32,084 nt of DNA from JAYEHK01 sp034659475 (GTDB taxonomy: Bacteria; Bacillota; Syntrophomonadia; Syntrophomonadales; Syntrophomonadaceae), in the NCBI GenBank assembly GCA_034659475.1, contig JAYEHK010000164.1, forward strand, positions 1-32,084. The letters run 5' to 3'. The position numbers and the translations under genes are program-made. Each line of letters opens with the position of its first letter. Positions within the stretch are counted from its first letter, which is position 1. Positions 22,957 to 32,084 of the stretch are shown piece after piece. The notes below the pieces were generated by a model. That model did not search any database, had not been told where the DNA came from, and saw nothing but the letters and a program-made list of their open reading frames with translations.

Positions 22957-25900
22957 TTACCTCCTTATCCCCATCACCGTGTAATATCCAAGCCTGTTAA
23001 CCGGAACCAGGCTGGTGCTGCCCAGGGTACTCCAATTATATGTTGTATCCCAGGCCTGTTTGCCAATATCGTATCTATATAATGCAGTTTTTCGTATTCG
23101 CCGCAGAGAAGTTTTCATATAATCTTCATCAACAGCAAGATAGATATTACCGAGCAAATAATCGATTTGGGCAGTATTATTGCCGACATATGCATTTGCT
23201 TCCATTTGATAAATTGAACCCAGGGCCCTGCTGCTGCCTGTTGGTGCCTTTAAAACGGGTACAATTTGGAAACGTACCCCATCCGTCTCGGTATTTGAGA
23301 TGTTCTCGATCATGCCAATATTAAATACCCTGGGGTTAAACCGCAATGCAAAATCACTGCCGATAACCTCAATGTTCCCCGCTCTGCTGGAGCGAACAAC
23401 CTCAGCAGGCATACTAATAACCACGTTCCTGCAGCCTGCAAGAACTCCGCGCGTTAGATCGACAGAAATCTCCTTATCATAATCATCGGTCCCAATGGTA
23501 ATTGTTGCAGTTGATCCTGATGCGGTTTGCTGTGTTTTCTCTCCAGGAGCCCCATCTGTATCCGGTGCACCAACCCTTGAACCTGTTGTAACCTCATTAC
23601 TCATCAATGAAGGAGGAGAGCATACATACTGTCCGACTGCTTTTATTACAAAGCGATAGCTCGTCCGTTCATTCAAGTCCTTGTACAAAAAGGCATCTTG
23701 AGGTGTTGAACCTACATATTCAAGAGCTTTTCCATCTATGCTGATATAAACATCGTACTGGGAGGCATTTTCAACTGACTGCCAATAGACCTTTACTGCT
23801 AAATCCGTGTTATTATACTGATCGTGAATAATTTCTGCTGTTACTCCTGCAGGTGCATTCAGCCCGGTTAGTGTATAGGTCAGGTCATCATACAGTTCAC
23901 TGGCACCTTGGTCAGGGTTAACGACGATAATCCCTTTAGTATCAAGCTTGCCGGCAGGAACCTCAACGCTTAACGTTTCTTCATCAATAAAGGTACTGTT
24001 CGTTTCAGTTCCGCTTTTAAGGTTATAGTTTGCGATTACAGTGCTGCTTAATCCAGAAACCATCTTCGTACCAACCCGGTAGATCATATTGGCAGCTGCA
24101 GTGCTATCATCATTTACGGCTTCGGTTACAGGAACAAAGATCACCTTTGCACCTGACATAAAACCTGAACCTTTAATTTTTATTATTTGTCCACCTTCAA
24201 CCGATACATCCCGAACCCGCTGATTCTCAGTGGGGTCATCTGGATCAACAACAGAAATAATTTTAGGTGTACTGATATAAGTAAATTCACCTGGTACCGA
24301 AATCGCACCATCTGGATTTTTGACCTTTACTTTTGTAATCCCCGGCGAATTTTCCGGTGAAATAACTCTTATGCTGGTTCGATCCACAACTGTAATGTTG
24401 TCATAAGATACCAGCTTTTCATCAAAGCTGACTGTGAGTTTATTATTTCCATAATCCGTCATCAAAGCTCTAAAGTCTTTTCCTTCAATTGTTATAACCG
24501 TTCCGCCGGTACTCGGTCCCAGAAGGGGATTGACCTTTGTAACGTAAGGCTCCGTTTCTCCCTTAATAAACTGAATATACATGGGAATAATACTTTCATC
24601 AGAAGCAGCACTCGCTCCATCTTCGTTGGTCACAACCACACGCTGCAATTTTCCAAGTTCGGTTTCCTTTACTGCAGGCAGGCTGAAACTCAATTTGTTC
24701 GGAACATAATACGTGATTTCTTTTACTCCATCGGGAAATGCCGAGCCAATCATAACCTGTGCAAGATTTGTAAAGTCCTGTCCAAATACACTGATAATTG
24801 CACTTTCATCTTTATAATTTATTTTTAATACCCGTTTTCCATCTTCTTCTACTGGGTCTTCACCATTACAGGTAATGTTAGTAATGATTGGATGGGTTGC
24901 AGGGTTTTTGTATTCAAACTCTTCCTCTGCCATGCCTCCATCGGGATTCAAAACAGTTAAACCTACCTGACCGATGGTATAATACCCCGGGGTCGTAACA
25001 ATCAAATGCCCGCTATCCAGATAGTCTACTGCCGGAGCATAACCAGCCTCCACCAGTAAGCGATGACTCCCATATAGCTCTTCCAATTCGCAGCAAATTA
25101 GTTCTTCATAAGGGAACACATCCTGGGGCAAAAGCCGAAGCTCCTTGGTATTAATAAATACAGTCTGTTCCCCGTTCCAGGTAAATGTCTTACTGTATGT
25201 CTCCCCTGACTGCGTGATACTCAAATCCAGAGAACTGTTTTCCCCATCAAAACTAACCTCCAGATTTCCATCCAGTTTAACGATTGTAGGCGGAGCCTTG
25301 ACCACCCCCGAATTAGTATCTTCCCGAGACAAATCCTTATTCGTACGGTTAGCAAATCGTACCTTTACCAAATCCCCGGTCTGTATCCCATTACTATCAA
25401 GAAAATTGACTGTGCCTTTCTCAAAACCCTCGCCCAGGATCTCTGCTTTATCTCCGCCCTGCTTGCGTCCGCAAGCAGGGGTAACGCTGCTTATTTTCGG
25501 ATCTGAACTTAAAAAGGTAAACTTAACCTTGTTGGAAATGCCACAATCATTATTGACGATGTACACATCAGCCGTTTCATTCCCGGGCGGTACAATAATC
25601 ATCATGCTTTGCAGACTAATATGTATTATTTCAGCTTCTTTATTTCCTACATATACTTTAGGCAGCAGAACAGAACTAAGACATTCTTTCTCTGGATTGT
25701 ATACAGAAGTTCGTTTTGCAGTTAAATCAGCAACACTGTAATCTTCATCTCCATCAATATCCGTATAACTTTCACCCAAATCCCATTTCCCATTTCCATT
25801 CTGATCTATAAAGGGTTCTTCATATCGAAAATCACTGCCAAAAATCTCCACTTCATATCCACCGTTTGCAGAACCCTGGGCTGGAACGATTTCATGAATC

Positions 25901-28900
25901 GCGGGGTTACTTGTAGGTACTACATAGGTATACCCCAGAATTTTTTTGGTGGAAACAACCAGCGGTCTATCTGTGCTGATACTGAAGGCTCCCCCATCAG
26001 GGTTTACCAGCACGATGGGAACAGTTACCCGATCGGTTCCTTTATCTTTTATACTCTCATTATATTTGGGAACCGTAACCGTCAGCCGGCTTCCGTCCAC
26101 AGATACGAGTATATCTTCCGGCAGTGCTTCCTGATCTCCAAAAAATACCCTGGTCTTGCTTGCCCCTGTGTTCGCAAATCCAGTATGTATATCATTATCA
26201 ACCGAACCATAAATAATAATCCGGGTTCCCCCTTGATCCGGACCCTGATCTGGCTCCACATTCGTTACCGCCGGTATAATCGTCGGATTAGTAAAATAGC
26301 GAAATACTCTTTGTAACGTTGCGCGTTTAGTATCAGGATTAATTACTGTTACATCGTAAAGATCAGCATCTCCGGTCCAAGGGGTATTAGCAAGTACAGG
26401 CACCTCGAACGTGAGCGTTTTGGAATCTACAAAATTCACCCTATTGCCTGTAATTGCATCATTACCATCGATCTTTGATATTTGGAATGGCGTATAGGCA
26501 GTCAGAGTAATCGGGGTAGTGTCCTCAATCGTTACCCGGCCTTTCGTACTCATGTTCAGTTGAAGACTGGTCCCTTCTTTTAAGACTTTGAAACCGTTGT
26601 CATAAATAACATTATATTGAACACCCTGTCCATCCTCTATCCAGAGCTGATTTTTGACATCCCGAGCAATTCTATAGAACTTCTTGTTTGTCTGATCCAG
26701 AAGGATAACGCTGTTAAACCCATCTCCCATGTCCACCATATTGCAATCATATATAAACATATCATCCTCAATGCTGCGCCCGTTCACCCCATTAACATAA
26801 GGGGTAAAAGCAATACGCCCACCGATTTTATAGTATTCATTGATATCATATCCATCCATCAATATCCGACTGCCGATGAGGCGATAAACAAGATGCTCAT
26901 CCAACACAATATCCTCATCCGGCGTAAATGAAGATTCAATAATCACAGTAGGATCTGATCGGAGGAAATTTTCTCCTTTGGTGGTTATAATTGTCCTGGC
27001 ACTGCCTTCATTGGGGTTTATGCTCGTAATCTTAGGGTCTGTGTAGGTTGTCGTATAGGTAAAGGAATGACTGGCAATCCCGCCTTCCGGGTTTTCCACC
27101 TGAAGCAGGGTTGCTCCAGCGCGTTCTTTGGGTGTTTTAAGGCTGATGGTCTTGTTGTCTCCAGACACTTTATAGCTGGATACCGGCAACTCTTCACCTG
27201 CAATATAGACCTTCGCCCCAACCCGCAGATTACTCCCGGTGATGATAACGTCCTCCCCCCCGTCTACAGATACAAGGCTGGGATTCACATTATCAATAAC
27301 CGGAAATTCGTTGTCTCCAATCTCCGTAAACGTCACCGTGTCAGGGAAGGTATATATACCTGAAAAAGCGTTACTCTGCCTGATAGGGTTCTGAATCATT
27401 ACCTCACGGCTGTCCTTGGACAAAACCTGCACACCGGACGTTCCAGTTTTCAGCCATATCAGCATAGTATCACCAAGCTGGTTATTTTCACTCCCATCAA
27501 CGATTTTGTCACCACTTAGCACTTCCATCTTTTCAGGTCGATAGTCACCTGCTAGAGCTCCGTCGTTAAAATTAATGTTTATTCCGCCCATTTTGACAAT
27601 CGGATAGCGAGTTTTTTCTACCCCTTCGTCCACATAACGGGTAACAAGAAACTTCTGGCCTTTAAGCGCTACCAAAAGCTCATTTCTGTCCATTCCCGGG
27701 TTTACATTAATATAATAATTGCCTCCTGATTCCTTCACAGAAATGATAGCAGGTGTTATAGAGTTCAGCACGGGTTTTTCTGTCGAAGGAAGATAAGTAA
27801 ATGCCTGCGTAAGAACAACCTCCTTACGCAGATCACTCTGAAATCCTCCAGTTATCTTCGTATCCATAACCACCTTCACATCATGGGTCTGGACTTCATC
27901 AACATTAAACGGCACTGTTTTCACCTCAAATATGTTCAAGTCGTTAACCTGATCAAACCTATCGTTGAGGTTGGTATAAGTGAGTTCCAACGATCTGCCA
28001 ATATCAAACGTTACTGTACGGGTTACATTGACATTATAAGTTTGAGTACCAATGGTAAGCGTTCCTGAGCCATAGTCAATAACAGCCTTACCGTTATTTA
28101 TAACACAGTTTGGGCTGCCATCCGGCGAAAAACCAGGTATGTTGTGAGGTGCAAAATAGTAACCATTGATGGTTACATTTGTAGCTGTCTGACAGGGAGC
28201 AGAATCTGGTTCAATATTATCCAGAATTATAGGCTGCTGACTTACATAAATAACTGTATACTGCTGACCCTCCAGCGTGGCTCTGGCTTTGATCCCTTCT
28301 TTTATTGAATTCTTATTGGTAAAAACAATATTATAGGATCCTGAATCAACCTGGGGTACTGTCACAGTAATAACATCCTCATCATAGGGTTTAGCATTAA
28401 GCGTATAGTTTTTTGCCAGATTTGTTTGGTTAAAAAGACTGGGATCATTTAAATCCTTAATAAAATAAATGTCCCAGTTTTCAAGGTTGTCGCGGGTAAA
28501 ACACACCTTACTGTCCGGTTCTCCCATGGTGGGGAACATGGTAATATCAGTAAGATTAATTGCTGCGACAACATTTACGGCTGATTTATATACAAAGGTA
28601 TTGTTAAGGGAAAATGACCCTGTATCCACACTGCGGGTTACGATAATATCCTGTACACCGGTTTGAAATGATTCATCGGCGTCTGCCGGTGTCAATTTAA
28701 CTTGCTTGGCAGTTACTTCTGTTGCTTTTGCAGTTTTTGTCCCAATAAATAATTGATAACCGAGCGGATCAGTTAGATCATTTAAATTTGTTGCCCCGCT
28801 CACTAATATTTCCTGTCCCTGTTGCACGACTGGTGTTTGAATTGAAGTAACTTCAGGAATCCCGTCTTCATTAATATTGTTGAATTCCAAATCCAAGTCG

Positions 28901-29241
28901 TTTTGGCCTATAGCGCCATCAGACAGACGAACAACAATATAATCTACATCCCATTCCTTATTAAGCTCTGCTTCAATTCTGGTGCTGCTGACAGCCTTTA
29001 CAGGCAAATCCAAAATAACCGATCCATCTTTAGGTTTTACATTCATTTTAATCGTCTTATACCCAATCATCCGGCTATCGTGAATTTCAACGATTTTTTC
29101 AACCCTTTGAAAATTATCATATATATTACGGATAGTTAATTCCGGGTCAGCCGCAATCGCAGGTGCCACTCTGAAACTGCACACTATATAGAAAACGAAG
29201 AGTAAACTTAATATTATTCTGCTGACACGCTTTTTTTTCAT
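22957..29241 (-). CDS. Giant secreted protein with multiple IPT/TIG domains and an FN3 domain
   Basis: This is a 2094-residue exported protein with a signal peptide (about 1-30). About nine Ig-like IPT/TIG units can be recognised by the pattern N/x-P-x-x-G-x-x-x-G-G-x-x-I-x-G-x-x-F. Examples start near 340, 645, 745, 990, 1113, 1247, 1460, 1564 and 1660. A loop of calcium-binding type, DQNGNGKWD with DIDGDEDYS, is at 1146-1168 inside one unit. A fibronectin type III-like domain spans about 1793-1880. A C-terminal module of about 170 residues follows and ends YRYDIGKQAWD...LGYYTVMGIRR; a similar ending occurs in the upstream protein. No SLH, LPXTG or membrane anchor is seen. The ATG shares one base with the upstream stop (TAATG). 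The likely role is a structural or adhesive surface component; this is inferred. Confidence 0.9.
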   Translation of the reverse strand: MKKKRVSRIILSLLFVFYIVCSFRVAPAIAADPELTIRNIYDNFQRVEKIVEIHDSRMIGYKTIKMNVKPKDGSVILDLPVKAVSSTRIEAELNKEWDVDYIVVRLSDGAIGQNDLDLEFNNINEDGIPEVTSIQTPVVQQGQEILVSGATNLNDLTDPLGYQLFIGTKTAKATEVTAKQVKLTPADADESFQTGVQDIIVTRSVDTGSFSLNNTFVYKSAVNVVAAINLTDITMFPTMGEPDSKVCFTRDNLENWDIYFIKDLNDPSLFNQTNLAKNYTLNAKPYDEDVITVTVPQVDSGSYNIVFTNKNSIKEGIKARATLEGQQYTVIYVSQQPIILDNIEPDSAPCQTATNVTINGYYFAPHNIPGFSPDGSPNCVINNGKAVIDYGSGTLTIGTQTYNVNVTRTVTFDIGRSLELTYTNLNDRFDQVNDLNIFEVKTVPFNVDEVQTHDVKVVMDTKITGGFQSDLRKEVVLTQAFTYLPSTEKPVLNSITPAIISVKESGGNYYINVNPGMDRNELLVALKGQKFLVTRYVDEGVEKTRYPIVKMGGININFNDGALAGDYRPEKMEVLSGDKIVDGSENNQLGDTMLIWLKTGTSGVQVLSKDSREVMIQNPIRQSNAFSGIYTFPDTVTFTEIGDNEFPVIDNVNPSLVSVDGGEDVIITGSNLRVGAKVYIAGEELPVSSYKVSGDNKTISLKTPKERAGATLLQVENPEGGIASHSFTYTTTYTDPKITSINPNEGSARTIITTKGENFLRSDPTVIIESSFTPDEDIVLDEHLVYRLIGSRILMDGYDINEYYKIGGRIAFTPYVNGVNGRSIEDDMFIYDCNMVDMGDGFNSVILLDQTNKKFYRIARDVKNQLWIEDGQGVQYNVIYDNGFKVLKEGTSLQLNMSTKGRVTIEDTTPITLTAYTPFQISKIDGNDAITGNRVNFVDSKTLTFEVPVLANTPWTGDADLYDVTVINPDTKRATLQRVFRYFTNPTIIPAVTNVEPDQGPDQGGTRIIIYGSVDNDIHTGFANTGASKTRVFFGDQEALPEDILVSVDGSRLTVTVPKYNESIKDKGTDRVTVPIVLVNPDGGAFSISTDRPLVVSTKKILGYTYVVPTSNPAIHEIVPAQGSANGGYEVEIFGSDFRYEEPFIDQNGNGKWDLGESYTDIDGDEDYSVADLTAKRTSVYNPEKECLSSVLLPKVYVGNKEAEIIHISLQSMMIIVPPGNETADVYIVNNDCGISNKVKFTFLSSDPKISSVTPACGRKQGGDKAEILGEGFEKGTVNFLDSNGIQTGDLVKVRFANRTNKDLSREDTNSGVVKAPPTIVKLDGNLEVSFDGENSSLDLSITQSGETYSKTFTWNGEQTVFINTKELRLLPQDVFPYEELICCELEELYGSHRLLVEAGYAPAVDYLDSGHLIVTTPGYYTIGQVGLTVLNPDGGMAEEEFEYKNPATHPIITNITCNGEDPVEEDGKRVLKINYKDESAIISVFGQDFTNLAQVMIGSAFPDGVKEITYYVPNKLSFSLPAVKETELGKLQRVVVTNEDGASAASDESIIPMYIQFIKGETEPYVTKVNPLLGPSTGGTVITIEGKDFRALMTDYGNNKLTVSFDEKLVSYDNITVVDRTSIRVISPENSPGITKVKVKNPDGAISVPGEFTYISTPKIISVVDPDDPTENQRVRDVSVEGGQIIKIKGSGFMSGAKVIFVPVTEAVNDDSTAAANMIYRVGTKMVSGLSSTVIANYNLKSGTETNSTFIDEETLSVEVPAGKLDTKGIIVVNPDQGASELYDDLTYTLTGLNAPAGVTAEIIHDQYNNTDLAVKVYWQSVENASQYDVYISIDGKALEYVGSTPQDAFLYKDLNERTSYRFVIKAVGQYVCSPPSLMSNEVTTGSRVGAPDTDGAPGEKTQQTASGSTATITIGTDDYDKEISVDLTRGVLAGCRNVVISMPAEVVRSSRAGNIEVIGSDFALRFNPRVFNIGMIENISNTETDGVRFQIVPVLKAPTGSSRALGSIYQMEANAYVGNNTAQIDYLLGNIYLAVDEDYMKTSLRRIRKTALYRYDIGKQAWDTTYNWSTLGSTSLVPVNRLGYYTVMGIRR
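25457..25480. repeat. Perfect 24-base palindromic hairpin inside the TIG gene
   Basis: CCCTGCTTGCG and CGCAAGCAGGG are exact inverted 11-base arms separated by TC. The hairpin lies in codons near residues 1254-1261, where the protein reads ACGRKQGG in place of the usual SGPxxGG turn of a TIG domain. It is far stronger than coding constraints would need. Confidence 0.8.
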
Positions 29242-32084
29242 TACCTTTCCCCCTCACCAACAATTGCAAAAAAACCCGGTCTGGCATTCGGTATAATCAA
29301 GCTTCCATCTATCCAGTTAATTTTGCTGGTTACCTCTTGCCATTTTCGTAAAGATGAATCATAGAACATGGCTTTCAGGTTTCGTCCATCACTATTGCGG
29401 AAGGGAATGTCCAACCTGACTGCCTCTACCAAAAGATCGCTAACGGTTGCTTCAATCACATCAGAGTGAAGCATTCTCCTGCCCAGCTTAGACTGCAATA
29501 TCCTGGACTGCAGCGGCGCTACTCTGCCTGCTCTAATCTCTGCTTGATTTTCTCGGCTGCCATCCGATCTTACCCCATAAAAACTGATTGCAGCATAACT
29601 AGAGGTGGTTCGAATCTCGCGAATGATATCCCGCTTATTCTGTTTCAGTTTAATCGTTCGCTCCCAAACCCCCTGTCCCATTAATTCATCCAGATCCAAG
29701 TCAACAAAGGATCGGTCATAATAACGAGAACTCAATTCGAGTATTGCAGCATTGCTGGTTTTGCTGATAACAACATCTCCCTGCCGGTTATCTGTATCTA
29801 CAATTTGACCATCGGTCGGTTTTTCCCTGTATGAACGAGGAATTACTGTGATAGCCCCATACAATGTGTCCTTATGTTGATCTCCATTGAGTACGGTGAT
29901 ATTATAGGTTCCCGCCTTCATCCTTTCGCGGCTGTAAGGGAGATAGACCTTTAAGTTTTTCCCTTCTGCAACCTCTACTCTATCCGCCATCAAGCTGTAA
30001 TTGGACACAGTATCTGTCTCGTTACCAGTAAAGAATCGCACTCTTAATCCAGTGGTTCCCTGATAAAAAGCATTACCCGTAATCATTATGAATGTGTCTG
30101 CCCCATAATCTTCCCCGATAGCACTGGGAGACACTCCGCTCACCTGCGGAACTGAAAGGGTAGTAAAACTCCAATTGAAGGAATCATTCCCGTCTTCATC
30201 GTTATAAGCGACTGTGCTGTCCGCTATCGTAACCACGTAGGTTGTTTGCAAACGCAGAAGCTTAATCGGAAGATACAGACAGGCTTGTTTTTTGGCACTG
30301 TCCTTTACAAACAGGTATTTGTCAATCGCTGCTTTCTTATCTGCTGTACCCAATTGACTGATTATATCAAGCAAGTTCGAATCGACCATACTGGCCTGAC
30401 TGCCACCGCTGGCGCAAACTGAACCTTGTCGCAGTTTTCGGATGAAATCACTGCTCTCATTAACTTTCAATGTACCATCTGCATCGTTATAAGTAAGCTT
30501 GATGAAATAACGAGTTTTTCCATATAAATCTGCAATGGGATTAATTGTATACTGGTCAAAACAGAGGTTACAACTGTCCGGGTTCCTGGCAATCAACTCA
30601 GGTTTCCCTTTGGAGGTAATCGTAAAAGTACCAATATTCATCGGCATCTTATTAACTGGATTATTACTGAACGTGACCATTACTGAATAGGTTCCTGCAT
30701 AATCATCCGAGCTGAAACTGCGTGCGGTATCTCCGCTGATATTCAACCGCAGACGATCGCTGGAATGAAAGTAAAGACCGGCTTCAAGAGTTTCACCAAA
30801 ATTGGATAGCAAACTAACCGTGCCCGGGTTTTCCTGGGTAAAATTTGAGCCAAGTATAAACATTTCTTCGTTTCCATCATAAAAGTCTTTACTGCTGAAT
30901 GTGATTTTCTCCAATTTTATTGCCTTTGCATCTGCAGAACTGTTTGCTGCAGTCGTAAACTGTTCTGTAAGCAAACCTGGACTTCTTCCTCCCAAATCGA
31001 TAAATGCATCAGCGGGAATCGTAAGTGTGTAGCTGGTACCCGGCTGAAGAGTCGTATCAGGATAGATTCGAATACGGGTATACTTTTGGCCCTCTGAAAA
31101 GTAATAAACCACTTCAAACTTATTCAGTGCTACCTGACTATCTGTGTCATAGCTTGGTTTTAAACGAATGGTTTTAAAGCTGTCATAATTGATGATGGCG
31201 GTCTTCACTGCCCCGCTGCCTGTAACCGTATCCTGCGCTTTCCAGACGATCTCTCCATTCAGGATCAAGTCTATTGGTGTTCCCGGGTCGTAACAGGGTG
31301 CACCACTAACGGTATAGCTTTTCGCAGTGCCCTGACTGTTATCAATGATCTGTCCGTCATTAAACCCCTCCGGCCCGATCCAATTTGCCGGAACAGATGT
31401 TATGGAAGCTTTGGCCCACAGTCCGGTTTCTACATCCCGGTCAAGCATATAGCCATGCACATCTTCAATCATGTTTTTATCTATAGTCAATTTATATTTA
31501 TGCATTCCATTCAGTGCTGCAGCTGGGGTTATTCTTATTGTCCTGTTATTGGTTGTACTGATCTCTGCTGCCGTCAATGGTACAGCATCCATGGTACTGA
31601 CATCTTCCAATTGACTAACTGAATCAATACTATCCGGTACAATAGCATCGAAATCTACTAATTTAAATTTCGACTTATCCGTATCATCTATCTGTTCCAC
31701 GCGGGGCATCCTGTAAAGCTTTACGCGGTCAATCTCCGGCAGACTCTCCGCCGCTTTGCTCCAGCGTATCGGAGATTGGAAAGTTACATAAATTAAATCA
31801 TTGTCATTTAATTGAGAAGTTTCAAGCCTTCGGATATCGTCACTGCCGCCAATATCCGAGCTGAACATAACAGGCACCGGTGCACTGCCCTCCCAGCTGG
31901 TTGTAAAATGCAGCTCAACTGCATTATTTAAGACAGCACCTTCAAGCAAAATACCATCCTGTTGAATCGTAAGTGTATAATAAGTGCCTCGAATTAACGG
32001 AAAATGGTTATTATCAGGATCAACATTGAGCTGAAGCCTGAGTTGCTTTCCATCATCTTCAAGAGATATATCATCCTCTTCAAA
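29241..32084 (-). CDS. Large Ig-like/TIG surface protein, N-terminus outside the window
   Basis: The reading frame stays open to the right edge (32084), so the gene is partial and a start near 31949 would be artificial. At least 947 residues are visible. Ig-like units of the SbsA/Big_5 kind are suggested by YKLTIDKNMIEDVHGYML (about 195-215), SYTLTIPADAFIDLGG (about 347-365) and TYVVTIADSTVAYNDEDG (about 620). One IPT/TIG domain begins near 645 (VSGVSPSAIGEDYGADTFIM). SCNLCF near 530 and other cysteines could form disulfides. The last 40 residues (FYDSSLRKWQEV...GFFAIVGEGER) match the plan of the end of the next protein. The stop overlaps the ATG of the 2094-residue gene, so both are co-translated. 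No anchor is visible in this part. Confidence 0.85.
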   Translation of the reverse strand, partial: FEEDDISLEDDGKQLRLQLNVDPDNNHFPLIRGTYYTLTIQQDGILLEGAVLNNAVELHFTTSWEGSAPVPVMFSSDIGGSDDIRRLETSQLNDNDLIYVTFQSPIRWSKAAESLPEIDRVKLYRMPRVEQIDDTDKSKFKLVDFDAIVPDSIDSVSQLEDVSTMDAVPLTAAEISTTNNRTIRITPAAALNGMHKYKLTIDKNMIEDVHGYMLDRDVETGLWAKASITSVPANWIGPEGFNDGQIIDNSQGTAKSYTVSGAPCYDPGTPIDLILNGEIVWKAQDTVTGSGAVKTAIINYDSFKTIRLKPSYDTDSQVALNKFEVVYYFSEGQKYTRIRIYPDTTLQPGTSYTLTIPADAFIDLGGRSPGLLTEQFTTAANSSADAKAIKLEKITFSSKDFYDGNEEMFILGSNFTQENPGTVSLLSNFGETLEAGLYFHSSDRLRLNISGDTARSFSSDDYAGTYSVMVTFSNNPVNKMPMNIGTFTITSKGKPELIARNPDSCNLCFDQYTINPIADLYGKTRYFIKLTYNDADGTLKVNESSDFIRKLRQGSVCASGGSQASMVDSNLLDIISQLGTADKKAAIDKYLFVKDSAKKQACLYLPIKLLRLQTTYVVTIADSTVAYNDEDGNDSFNWSFTTLSVPQVSGVSPSAIGEDYGADTFIMITGNAFYQGTTGLRVRFFTGNETDTVSNYSLMADRVEVAEGKNLKVYLPYSRERMKAGTYNITVLNGDQHKDTLYGAITVIPRSYREKPTDGQIVDTDNRQGDVVISKTSNAAILELSSRYYDRSFVDLDLDELMGQGVWERTIKLKQNKRDIIREIRTTSSYAAISFYGVRSDGSRENQAEIRAGRVAPLQSRILQSKLGRRMLHSDVIEATVSDLLVEAVRLDIPFRNSDGRNLKAMFYDSSLRKWQEVTSKINWIDGSLIIPNARPGFFAIVGEGER

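Noticed and set aside
25145..25741. 198-codon plus-strand open frame
   Set aside because: It is antisense to the giant TIG gene, with no recognisable domain or start signal.
31947..31949. TTG as the start of the right-hand surface protein
   Set aside because: The frame continues open for 45 more codons to the window edge with the same protein character, and no signal peptide follows the TTG.

Overview
The window looks like chromosomal DNA of a low-to-moderate GC, endospore-forming member of the Firmicutes/Clostridia, probably of the Peptococcaceae/Syntrophomonadaceae type. The reasons are a Spo0F-like regulator, an RNA polymerase delta-type protein, S-layer homology domains, strong AGGAGG ribosome binding sites with many TTG and GTG starts, and a butyrate/acetate-type CoA-transferase. 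This placement is inference from gene content. No rRNA, tRNA, CRISPR array or transposase was seen.

Layout, left to right; nearly everything is on the minus strand. (1) 1-2485: an octamer repeat array, a YhaM-type OB/HD 3'-5' exoribonuclease, and a radical SAM protein of unknown substrate. (2) 2684-9116: LysM/M23 peptidase, Rho, class II fructose-1,6-bisphosphatase (GlpX), a small transaldolase, class II fructose-bisphosphate aldolase and Spo0F. From memory, Bacillus subtilis has a closely similar order (rpoE-pyrG-ywjG-spo0F-fbaA-ywjH-murAB-glpX-rho), so this is an old Firmicutes neighbourhood. The gaps around the transaldolase and aldolase genes carry degenerate hairpin repeats. (3) 9117-13535: an accessory block lying between spo0F and pyrG. 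It has further repeats, a divergent alanine racemase translationally coupled to a FemAB-type peptidoglycan aminoacyltransferase, and a monocistronic plus-strand CoA-transferase with its own promoter and terminator. (4) 13536-17794: argS, a very short rpoE, a metallo-beta-lactamase-fold hydrolase and pyrG, closely packed and reading toward the left. (5) 17917-18273: a lone plus-strand gene for a small protein of unknown function. (6) 18318-32084: a tightly packed five-gene operon for cell-surface proteins that runs off the right edge. Its genes encode an Ig/TIG-domain protein (partial, at least 947 residues), a 2094-residue TIG/FN3 protein, a 543-residue secreted beta-repeat protein, an S-layer-homology protein and an M1-type membrane metallopeptidase.

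The most interesting part is the surface operon. Its genes are joined by a TAATG overlap and by gaps of 3, 23 and 32 bases, and only one member carries recognisable wall-anchoring SLH domains. The two giant proteins share a C-terminal module but have no visible anchor, which suggests a multi-protein surface structure assembled on the SLH member. Also notable are the divergent Alr/FemAB pair, the tail-less delta subunit, a SigH-like promoter before spo0F, and several families of short repeats in the intergenic spaces. The reading is by eye only, without database searches.
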